Below, piece by piece: positions 28,003 through 36,300 of a stretch of 64,000 nt of DNA. A program made the translations under genes and the position numbers. The stretch is taken from assembly GCF_000759675.1 (NCBI RefSeq), contig NZ_BAWM01000020.1, positions 233,138-297,137 on the forward strand, given 5' to 3'. Source of the DNA: Neobacillus niacini (GTDB lineage Bacteria > Bacillota > Bacilli > Bacillales > Cytobacillaceae). The notes below the pieces were generated by a model. That model saw only the letters and a list, made by a program, of their open reading frames with translations, was not told the origin of the DNA and searched no databases. The stretch's first letter is position 1, and each line of letters begins with the position of its first letter.

Positions 28003-28761
28003 TTATGTAACTTTTGTAACTAATAACGAAATATTATCGACTTCTTTTCGTTCCTTCACTAACTCAACAAGTTGAACCACTGTTTTCTTCATCTCATTTT
28101 CATTGGTAAAGGTGTCTGGCCTAAGCTTCTCGAAAATTTCATCTTCCGTGATTTCATGGTAAAAACCATCCGTACAGAGCAAGTAAACTTCGCCATTTTT
28201 AACTTCCCCTTCAGAAATCACCACGCTCAACTCTGGTGTAGCACCAACACATTGAAGGAGGATATTTCTGCGCGGATCTTTGCGAGCTTGCTCCTCGGTA
28301 ATATTCCCACGCGCAAGTTCGCGTGCCACTAAGGTTTGATCCTCGGTTAAAAGTGTTAGCTGTTCACCAATTCGATACGCTCTGCTGTCACCGACCTGTA
28401 CTAAATAATACTTTGAATTTACTATTAATAGCGCTGTTATCGTTGTTCCCAATTTTAATTTTGAAGCTTCCCCATATTCAACAATTTTTTCGTTAAGCAT
28501 TTTTACACAATCAGCCAAATTGGAGGAAAGCATTTCCTCGGAAAAATAGATCTCCGGAAGCACATTATCAAACCAATCAGACATTCCTTTGATCACCGTG
28601 GCACTGGCCATTTCCCCATAGGACAACCCGCCCATACCATCACAAACGATAAAAAGTCCAATCTTTCCCTTTGCCGTTTTGGCAGTTTTCATCAATAAGG
28701 CATCTTGATTTGTTTTCTTCTTGATTCCTGCGTCAGTATGGTATGCTATTTGAAATGTCAT
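28003..28761 (-). CDS. PP2C-type protein phosphatase
   Basis: A 252-residue PPM phosphatase, partner of the adjacent kinase. Metal-binding motifs: D-A-G (HTDAG), TNQDALL, CDGMGGLSYGEMAS, VGDSRAYR, LCTDGFYHEI and VDNISLLV. It should remove phosphate from Ser/Thr residues using two Mn/Mg ions in the cytoplasm. The ATG at 28761 is preferred to the longer frame starting at 28806, because it begins at the conserved domain start (MTFQIAYHTDAG) and avoids overlap with the FHA gene. Confidence 0.94.
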   Translation of the reverse strand: MTFQIAYHTDAGIKKKTNQDALLMKTAKTAKGKIGLFIVCDGMGGLSYGEMASATVIKGMSDWFDNVLPEIYFSEEMLSSNLADCVKMLNEKIVEYGEASKLKLGTTITALLIVNSKYYLVQVGDSRAYRIGEQLTLLTEDQTLVARELARGNITEEQARKDPRRNILLQCVGATPELSVVISEGEVKNGEVYLLCTDGFYHEITEDEIFEKLRPDTFTNENEMKKTVVQLVELVKERKEVDNISLLVTKVT

Positions 28762-28777
28762 CGACTCACCACCCGGG

Positions 28778-29899
28778 TTAGAAAAGTTTAAATAAAAACT
28801 CTTCATTCGCTAGTTTTATTTGATCATCATGCTTAATTTTTACTCTTTCACCTTTACCCAGCTTGATATGATTCACATAACTGCCATTGGTTGAATGATT
28901 ATCTTCTAAAAAATACTCTCCGCTTTCTGTGACCAACTGAGCATGAACTCGTCCGACTACTTTATTTTCTGTCGTATAATCTGTCTGTTTCGGATCACGG
29001 CCAATCTTAAAGACATCTTTTGTGATGATAATCTTCTCATGATTAACAAGAGCCAGAATAAATGGACGCGATTCATTTGCATTCGCTACACCTAAAGCGG
29101 TTGTTCCTTCATCTTCCTCATCTATAACTCCATAAGATCCCAGTACGGTTGTACCTTCGCTCTCATTGTTTTCCATTTCAATTGAAATCGTTGTTCTCTT
29201 GCTGGGTGTAATATTAATAACTATTTCTTCTATTTCTTCTATTTCTTCTATTTCTTCAGGTTCGCTAGCTCCTGGACGATAAAATTTTTCATATTGCTTT
29301 GTTCCATTTAAATCTGCTGATGGTTGGGTTGTTTCTTCTGCAATAATTTGTAATTTTTCGCTAAATCCTTGGAGGTCTAACTCCTTTAAACGAGCCAAGT
29401 AATTATGTGTCTTAATGAAAAAATGGATATCACCGGCTTCATCAAAGAGGGCAATACTCATTAGCTGTAAGAAAAACTCCTTAAAAGAAATTCTTTCAAA
29501 TTGATAATCCTCGATAGGAAGGTAAATAAATAATGGTCTCCCTGAAAAATGATCAACGTAAATATGGTTTAAATCCAAAACAAAGTTTTCTACCTTCAAG
29601 CCTTGCTTCTGGGCATAGATAAACGTTTCTATACTATGCATAAGACACTTATATAATTTTTCCTTTGAAATGGGCTGTTCAAGCAACATGCTCAAATTCT
29701 TGCTAGAAACCAAATCATACCGTATATAAACCTCACCATCACGTTCAAGGGCGAGACAAGGCAATAAACCCGGAATATGACTATTTTTTAAAGTGTCTAT
29801 TTGATCAATTGCAACTTCACGATCGTTTGTTACTTTATAAAATAAAAAATTTGAAATTCCATAGTTCTCTAAAAACAAGTTGATTTGTTTAATCATCAT
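28778..29899 (-). CDS. FHA-domain protein with DUF6382-like N-terminus
   Basis: About 373 residues. The N-terminal 190 residues resemble DUF6382, with a kinase-like helical pattern (FVLDLNHIYVDHFSGRPLFI) comparable in outline to the EssB/YukC pseudokinase. A linker carries four EEI units and two EGTT(V/A)LG motifs, possible kinase sites. The C-terminal 90 residues are an FHA domain (KIGRD, GRVHAQL, LEDNHSTNGSYVN). The usual SxxH serine of the phosphothreonine pocket is replaced by Gly in GRVH. It probably links the kinase module to the secretion machinery. The start at 29899 follows GGAG; an earlier in-frame ATG is at 29911. Confidence 0.85.
   Translation of the reverse strand: MMIKQINLFLENYGISNFLFYKVTNDREVAIDQIDTLKNSHIPGLLPCLALERDGEVYIRYDLVSSKNLSMLLEQPISKEKLYKCLMHSIETFIYAQKQGLKVENFVLDLNHIYVDHFSGRPLFIYLPIEDYQFERISFKEFFLQLMSIALFDEAGDIHFFIKTHNYLARLKELDLQGFSEKLQIIAEETTQPSADLNGTKQYEKFYRPGASEPEEIEEIEEIEEIVINITPSKRTTISIEMENNESEGTTVLGSYGVIDEEDEGTTALGVANANESRPFILALVNHEKIIITKDVFKIGRDPKQTDYTTENKVVGRVHAQLVTESGEYFLEDNHSTNGSYVNHIKLGKGERVKIKHDDQIKLANEEFLFKLF
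29222..29257. repeat. Four perfect 9-bp tandem repeats inside the FHA gene
   Basis: TATTTCTTC is repeated four times (plus-strand view). It encodes the EEI-EEI-EEI run in the linker. Being a multiple of three, copy number changes would alter linker length without a frameshift. Confidence 0.9.
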
Positions 29900-29978
29900 G
29901 TGCCACTCCATCTATTTTCCAATCTATATCCGAAGGGGAGGCAGCACCGACGCCAGCTGCTCCCCCTAGGCAAAGATT

Positions 29979-30290
29979 TTATTTAAACGCGCTAGCGTTT
30001 GAGTTAATTGCCGATTCTGCGGATTCATAGTTGGTAACCGTAACATCTAAGAACTTGGCATAGCTGTCTATAACTTGACGATATTCTTCAAATCTAGGAG
30101 CAAACGCATTAAAATTAGCGCGAATTGTATTTGAAGCGTCACTATTCCACGTTTGTGATAACGAGTTCATTTCTCGTTTAATATCTTCTAATTTTGTAGC
30201 TAACTGTTGGTTTAATGTGCGTACTTGGTTCGCAGTTTTACTAACCTCACCAAGCGAAATTTTAATTCCATCCACTGCCATGTCAAACAC
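29979..30290 (-). CDS. WXG100 family type VII protein (WNS variant)
   Basis: A 103-residue helical-hairpin protein. The turn reads LSQTWNSDASNTIRANF, so the WXG tripeptide is WNS. Two amphipathic helices flank it, and the C-terminal tail carries a YESAESAI segment compatible with the YxxxD/E-type export signal. WXG100 proteins are exported as dimers by EssC-type ATPases. GGGAGGTG precedes the ATG. It lies 24 nt after another WXG100 gene, suggesting a heterodimer. Confidence 0.9.
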   Translation of the reverse strand: MFDMAVDGIKISLGEVSKTANQVRTLNQQLATKLEDIKREMNSLSQTWNSDASNTIRANFNAFAPRFEEYRQVIDSYAKFLDVTVTNYESAESAINSNASAFK

Positions 30291-30314
30291 CTCCCTATAT
30301 GCTTGTGTAATGTA

Positions 30315-30617
30315 TTAATTTGTTAAACGTTTAGCTCCGCTGACAACCTCGTTCTGTGTTTCACGATAGGTTTTAGCAGATGTTTTTAAAAACTGTGATA
30401 ATTCATCCATTTTTGCCTTCATTTTATTGAAGTCATCCATGAAGCCTTTTATTTGGTTCACATAAGCAAGGTTATCTGCTCCCTGCCATGCAGCACCCAT
30501 TGCGTCGATTTCACTAAAAAGATTTTTATACACTCTCTCATAATCAGCAGATTGTGAATCAATCTTATTGGCTGCTGCCTCAAGCTTTGCAGGATCGACC
30601 TGGATTGATCTAGCCAT
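30315..30617 (-). CDS. WXG100 family type VII protein (EsxA/YukE-like)
   Basis: A 100-residue ESAT-6-like protein with the canonical turn GAAWQGADN between two helices and a TYRETQNEV tail resembling the YxxxD/E export motif. It begins MARSIQVDPAKLEAAANKID, typical of Firmicute EsxA/YukE proteins. GAGGAGGTG is the ribosome site. It is likely the structural or co-secreted substrate of the system. Confidence 0.95.
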   Translation of the reverse strand: MARSIQVDPAKLEAAANKIDSQSADYERVYKNLFSEIDAMGAAWQGADNLAYVNQIKGFMDDFNKMKAKMDELSQFLKTSAKTYRETQNEVVSGAKRLTN

Positions 30618-30665
30618 TCTTTTTTCACCTCCTCAAAAGAATTTATATATGAACTCTTGATAGAG

Positions 30666-30857
30666 TCATATTTTTCTCAATTCATGTCCTACTGACCTGT
30701 ACTTTTGGGCGGTAGATTGTAAGCTTTGAGCACATTTATCAGCGCCAATCCCCTTGAACTCCCGGGCAATCCCATTGGATAAATCATCGAGCTCTCTCAC
30801 AATACTATTGAGTTCACCAATGATATGGTTAATTTTTTGCTTCACTTGCGGGTCCAT
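30666..30857 (-). CDS. Small helical protein, putative partner of the hydrolase toxin
   Basis: A 63-residue, entirely helical protein (DPQVKQKINHIIGELNSIV...) with a FKGIGADKCAQSLQS turn resembling half of a WXG fold. It lies directly between the toxin gene and the WXG100 genes, 17 nt after the former. Small helical proteins encoded beside LXG or TslA-type toxins act as targeting partners; I infer the same here. AGGGGGAAG precedes the ATG. Too short for a firm family assignment. Confidence 0.72.
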   Translation of the reverse strand: MDPQVKQKINHIIGELNSIVRELDDLSNGIAREFKGIGADKCAQSLQSTAQKYRSVGHELRKI

Positions 30858-30874
30858 GCTCTTCCCCCTAATCG

Positions 30875-32305
30875 TTAATAGAAAGAACGTGCCTTTCCAG
30901 CCAACGACCTTTCTGTTTGTTCCAGTAATTCACCTGTTTTGTTGAGATAGGCAATATTTTCATTGATTCGAGAATGAAAGGCCGTCAGGATATCCGCCTT
31001 AAAAACATTATCAAGACCTAAAAGTCCTGCTTCACCGTACAAACTATCAATCATGCTATTAAGATGCTGTGTTTTCCGTTTGATTGCTTGTAATCTCGAA
31101 GAATAGTAATCTAGTCTCGACAAATCTACCTTTAGGTATGGCTCTGGTGAAAAGCCGCTGGCGGAAACCCTGCCCCCGAAATGAGCTAAAAATTTCGTTG
31201 TTCTCTCAATAAGCTGATCAAAGTAGTTGGTTAGTGTTTGCTTTAATGCTTGAGATACCTTTTGAACCTTGAAAATATACTGAATCGCGGCAATCTTAAG
31301 CTGCAGCATTTTATTTTCTATCTCATGAATGGCACCCGCCACCTTGATACCGGAATAAATCAGAATATTATAGGTAGCAAACTTGATAGAGGCGATTGCT
31401 TTATCCGTAAGCGCCTCATACGATAAGGGCAGCATAATGCCTGAAACAATATAGTTTCCGATCCTTCGCCCAGTCGATGCTCCTTCTGAAGCCCCGTTAA
31501 AATCCCCATTTTTATTAAAAGCTACCGTGTTTAAGCCGTGGGACCAGGCTGGATTCAGCCATTCCCCTATTCCGTCTTTCTGCACAGTCTTGATGGTGCT
31601 GTCGACATAATCCACATAGCCAAGCTGTGAAACAAAATCACCTTCATGGACGATAAAGCGATTGCTGTCACTTCTTAACGCTTCCTGCTGTGCATTTGAA
31701 AGCACCCACCAGTTCAATGGCGCACCATTCACGGTGAATGCCTGTAATCTTTCCTCATTCAAGTTGTTTACAAATACATAGTCAGCTAGGTTTCCACCCT
31801 TTGAATGTCCTAGAACGAATTTTTCTCCAGATGAATCATTGATAAATTTCTCATAAAAGGAAGCTGCTTCCTGCTGCTGTACAATTTCCTGACCGACTCC
31901 CGCTTCAACATTAGACGTCCAGTCGGTTAAAATATGAAACGGATTCGCTAACGATTCACTTCCTCTATATAAGGCAGCTGCATTTCCTGATGTGTCTTGG
32001 ATGGCATAGCCGACAAAGCCGGAATTGGACTGTTCAGTGAACAATGTATCAAAGGATGGATTGTTGTTTTGGTAACCGACTAATTGCAAATTCCCCAAAT
32101 TTTCTCCATTCGACCCTGATACGTATTCGTGAATCGCTATTAATTCTGGGTTATCTTTATACTCCGGTAAGCTTATCATTCTATTTACTGCATCCTCAAA
32201 ACCCAATGGATTATTCGGGTTTACTTTAACCTTCGGTGGTAAATCTATATAGGAAAATTTAAGCAGTAAATATCTCTCTTCATCCGTTAGATTAGATAGT
32301 GACAT
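30875..32305 (-). CDS. Alpha/beta-hydrolase (lipase-like) with C-terminal helical domain, putative T7SS toxin
   Basis: A 476-residue protein. The N-terminal 290 residues are a lipase_3/Mbeg1-like hydrolase with nucleophile elbow VLGHSKGGNLADY (serine about 168), an aspartate in HEGDFVSQLGYVD and a likely catalytic His in WSHGLNTVAF. The C-terminal 190 residues are helical and end in a WXG/LXG-like hairpin (SRLDYYSSRLQAIKRKTQHL). This catalytic-first, targeting-last order matches the reversed architecture described for S. aureus TslA. The ATG at 32305 is preferred because AAGGAG lies 7 nt before it. Lipid substrate and toxicity are inferred. Confidence 0.85.
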   Translation of the reverse strand: MSLSNLTDEERYLLLKFSYIDLPPKVKVNPNNPLGFEDAVNRMISLPEYKDNPELIAIHEYVSGSNGENLGNLQLVGYQNNNPSFDTLFTEQSNSGFVGYAIQDTSGNAAALYRGSESLANPFHILTDWTSNVEAGVGQEIVQQQEAASFYEKFINDSSGEKFVLGHSKGGNLADYVFVNNLNEERLQAFTVNGAPLNWWVLSNAQQEALRSDSNRFIVHEGDFVSQLGYVDYVDSTIKTVQKDGIGEWLNPAWSHGLNTVAFNKNGDFNGASEGASTGRRIGNYIVSGIMLPLSYEALTDKAIASIKFATYNILIYSGIKVAGAIHEIENKMLQLKIAAIQYIFKVQKVSQALKQTLTNYFDQLIERTTKFLAHFGGRVSASGFSPEPYLKVDLSRLDYYSSRLQAIKRKTQHLNSMIDSLYGEAGLLGLDNVFKADILTAFHSRINENIAYLNKTGELLEQTERSLAGKARSFY

Positions 32306-32309
32306 CACA

Positions 32310-33047
32310 TTACTCCTTGAATGGCTCATAATGATTTATTAATTCTTCAGGTCCTTGAAGTTCCAAACGATCATCCACGAATAATTCGCCATAAACCTCA
32401 CCTTTAAGATTCGACCAAGGCACATTATTGACATCAGCCGTTCGAATATAATCTGAAATATCCTCGTTCTTTCCAACAAACCCGGCAGAAAGTGAGTAAT
32501 ATTTTGTTTGTAAATTCCTCATTATCTCAAAAGCCTTGAACAAGCCTTCACTATACTCGCTTATATTCGGTTCGTTTTCAGATTTAACTCCAATCACAAG
32601 ATGGACAATTACGTCTTTACTTACATTTTCGATGTAATCATATATAGATGTATTTCTCATACTTACATCATCCACTGGTGCAGTTACAAATATTTTAAAC
32701 TCACTGTCTTCTGGGAGTACTCCCTTCAATTCATCATTTAAATTCTGGGTCAGCTCCGCACCCCATAAAGCATTGATGTAGCCGTCATAGAATTGAGCTT
32801 TCTTGGATTTCACTTCCCCTGCAGAGAAGATTAATTCCGGTTTTCCTTCTGGATACAGGAAGAATTTATCCTTCCCATAATCCGTAAACAAAAGGCTGCC
32901 TTCCTTTTTGCCTTCAACTTCAAATTTTTCACCATACTTTTCTTCAAGATGGTTTTTTATTTTATTTTCTGAACCCATACAACCAGTTCCTCCTATAACG
33001 ACCATGATGGGAAGGAGCATTGTCACAATCCTTTTTCCGATATTCAT
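32310..33047 (-). CDS. Lipoprotein, putative immunity protein for the hydrolase
   Basis: A 245-residue protein with a lipoprotein signal peptide (lipobox VIGGTGC, Cys at 23), so it is anchored to the outer face of the membrane. The rest is mixed alpha/beta with no recognised domain. It ends 4 nt before the start of the hydrolase gene. In S. aureus the lipoprotein TilA, encoded beside the TslA lipase, gives immunity; by position this is the equivalent. Sequence homology was not tested. GGAAGG precedes the ATG. Confidence 0.8.
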   Translation of the reverse strand: MNIGKRIVTMLLPIMVVIGGTGCMGSENKIKNHLEEKYGEKFEVEGKKEGSLLFTDYGKDKFFLYPEGKPELIFSAGEVKSKKAQFYDGYINALWGAELTQNLNDELKGVLPEDSEFKIFVTAPVDDVSMRNTSIYDYIENVSKDVIVHLVIGVKSENEPNISEYSEGLFKAFEIMRNLQTKYYSLSAGFVGKNEDISDYIRTADVNNVPWSNLKGEVYGELFVDDRLELQGPEELINHYEPFKE

Positions 33048-33061
33048 AAATACCTTCCTTT

Positions 33062-33313
33062 TTAAATCAGCATCAATTTTGTACCATTTAACAGGCCAAG
33101 CTCTTCGGCTGAAGAATTAATATTTAAGATTGTTCCCGTATTTCGATCACAAAGAATGGTGTGATCACTTCCAGTAAAATAGCCCTGTGATAATTCAGTC
33201 ATCGTATTTGCTAGTAAAAAGACGACTTCATGAACCTTTGTTTTAAGCGGTAAAAAGACATCATAGGTCTGATTTGCAGCAGGGATAAAAACTTCCACCA
33301 AAATCTTATCCAT
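33062..33313 (-). CDS. yukD: EsaB/YukD-like ubiquitin-fold protein
   Basis: An 83-residue protein with the beta-grasp pattern of YukD/EsaB: a first strand ILVEVFIPAANQTYDVFLP, a helix VHEVVFLLANTMTEL, and a final GLLNGTKLMLI. EsaB is a cytoplasmic accessory of Firmicute type VII systems. Its start overlaps the end of essC by 8 nt (coupled), and GGAGGAGG lies upstream. Confidence 0.9.
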   Translation of the reverse strand: MDKILVEVFIPAANQTYDVFLPLKTKVHEVVFLLANTMTELSQGYFTGSDHTILCDRNTGTILNINSSAEELGLLNGTKLMLI

Positions 33314-36300
33314 AGACGAATGCCTCCTCCTTGTTCACAGTCGATGTTAACAACTTCACTAATTTAGGTTTACCCTTCAATAATACATAGCCAAACTCAT
33401 TTGGAATCTCTTGATACATGTCATTGCTAATCTTATTGATTTTCAATAAGTATTGTTCTGTAATCCCGCTGCCCACCCAATAACCATCCTGAAGCGATAC
33501 TTGCTTTTTAAACCAGCCTTCATAGGCAAAGGTATTGATTCGATCTACCTGGTCGGCGATGAGTAAATGAACCTTTAAGGAATCTCCTTTGTCTAAAAAC
33601 ACTGCAAGCTTGTCCTTTCCATCGGAGGAAAGTGACAGATTTAATTCGGTAAAAGAATCGATGATACAAAAGAGTGGTGAAAAAACAGGAGGTTCTGTTC
33701 CTTCCGCGATCGCATCCTTTGTTGTGTTATTACGGTAAACAAGCGTATTAAATAAATAAACGATACTATCTTCCATTTGCTGTGCACCTGTAACATACTG
33801 ATATGCACGGTTCGGGTCAGCAGCAAAGCTGTTATTCGGATCAATCGCAAGCACTTCACTGCCTGCAGCCATTGCGAGAGCCTCCGCAATCCCTTGCATG
33901 AAGCGTGTAAGTGCTTCGCCGCTATTGTTTGAGAGTGCTAGCTGGATGAAAGAATCTTTGAAATCAACATACGTATGGTTCAAGGAACTCTTCTCAATAC
34001 CCACTGGAATCCTGCCATTCTGTCCATTTTTCAACTCATGGCTAAAATAATCGACATCCACTTTTTCCGGCAGAGTAGGAATTCTTTTTGCTAAGCTGCC
34101 ATTCCAATTGTTGCGCTGCTCGGTACAATAATCTGTAATAAAGCGGTACCGGTCAGTTGCTTGATCCGTAATTAGGGCTATTTGGAATTCATAGACACTA
34201 TCCTGTTTGAAAATACCTCTGCCTTTAAACTTAGAAGGGTAAACGCCGTCCACATTCCCTAATACACCTGAATAGTCCGAGTTGTCATTTAACTGCAGCA
34301 CATACAGCTGCTTGAAATTCTGCAGGAGACGATAGCGAATCGCCCCTGTATTTACTGCGGTGACAATAAAGTAAATCCCATACTTGATCCCTTCTCTCGT
34401 TAAGAAAGAGATTGTTTCCTCTTGTTCCTCATACATCTCGGAAAAAGCAGCGTAGTTATGAATTACCACCACCAATGAAGCCAGTCCTTGCTCCATAGAG
34501 CGGTTGTACTTAATGAAATCACCGCCATAGTTTGCCAATAATTTCTTCCTTCGCTCAATTTCACTTGTCAGCATTTTAAATAAATTGATTAGCTTTTCAC
34601 CTTCATGGGAAAGAACTACATCTCCCACATGAGGCGCCTCTTTAAACCAGCTCAAGGTCTCGGAACTAAAATCTAATAAGTAAAAATTCAACTCCGCTGG
34701 TGAATGCTCTTCCATTAAGGAATAGATCAGCGTCGAGATGAATGTCGTTTTGCCGCTTCCCGCCACACCATAAATCACCGTGTTCCCTTCCTGGGTCAAC
34801 GGTAATCTTAGAACATTTTGTTGTTGATTGGCTGGATCGTCGTATTCACCAATAATAGGATTCAGCTCAAAACTGTCTTTTTTAAGTGTCGAGTATTTTT
34901 CTCTTAAACCATCTAGGTAAATGACTGCCGGAATAGGTTGCATCCACAGCTGCTTCACTTTAATCTTTTCTTGGGCAGCCAGATTAGCGAGATACCTTGT
35001 GATTTCATCTAATTGTTTTGCCGGTTTTTTCACCAAGCCTTTGTGCCGGTCAATCCTTGCATTTTTTATAACCCGGCCGACATGGTCAATGACAGCGATA
35101 CTATCGTCGTACCGTTTTTCAAGCTTTTCAGTTGGATAATAAGGTGCCCCTGCCCAAGCAGATTGCCCGAGCTCAAACACTTCATTAAAGCCTACCTGTA
35201 AATAGAAGCGTCCGGTTGTCGATAATTCGGCTGCGTCTGGTCTTTTAATAACCTCCATACTGTCGGCTTTTTCCTGTACCTTCAAACTAATTCTAAATTT
35301 ACTGTTACTCCAAATTTGATCATCGACAACCCCAGAAGGCTTTTGAGTTGCTAAAATCAAGTGTACGCCGAGACTTCGACCAATCCGTGCAGCACTTACC
35401 AGCTGCTCCATAAACTCCGGCTGCTGGGTTTTCAACTCGGCAAATTCATCGGAAATAATGAATAAATGCTGCAATGGCTGTGTTACAAGACCATCGCGGT
35501 AAAGCTTCTGGTATTTATAAATATCAATATTGCTTTCGTTGACATTTCTGCTTGTTTCACTAAAAATTGCCTGGCGCCGTTTCAATTCACTTTGGATGCT
35601 TACAAGTGACCGCTTAACCGCAGCACCATCTAGATTGGTAATCGTTCCGGCAAGGTGAGGCAAGTTTTGAAAGGCATTTGCCATCCCCCCGCCCTTATAG
35701 TCAATCAAGATAAACGCCACTTCATCTGGGTGATAATTGACCGCCAATGAAAGAATAAAGGTCATAATAAATTCGCTTTTACCAGATCCCGTCATCCCGG
35801 CAATCAACCCATGCGGCCCATGGTATTTTTCATGTAAATCGATTTTAAACAGCTCTCCCGTTTGGTCAATCCCCACTGGTGTTTCAATTGTTTTCGTAGG
35901 GTCATTTTCCTTCCAGCGGGTAGGTGCATTCAAATGCTCAATTTTACTCACTCCGAACATTTCTAGGAAGGTGAGCATCTCTGGAAGTATAAATGCTTTT
36001 TGCGATGTATCAAGAATTGTGTTGGAAAGCTTCATTGCAAGAATCTCAGGGTCTACCGGTAAACGACCATCCATTTGAAAAGCCGTATACTGACCCGAAA
36101 TATCATCTTTGTCATAGATTTTTGAGATTTTCTCATCCAATTCGATAACGGCAGTACATTCCTTCGGTAAATTTTTCAGTTCATCATAAAGTGTAATCAG
36201 GCTAAAGCCAATGTCCCTTTTTTCTTTTAAAATAAGATTGAACATTTCTGCTTTTGCTGCTAGCTCTTTATTCATTGAAAAAATAATATATCGCTGGGTT

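Noticed and set aside
29222-29257. CRISPR or phase-variation array
   Set aside because: The repeats are contiguous 9-mers inside a coding linker with no spacers; length is a multiple of three so it cannot switch the gene off.
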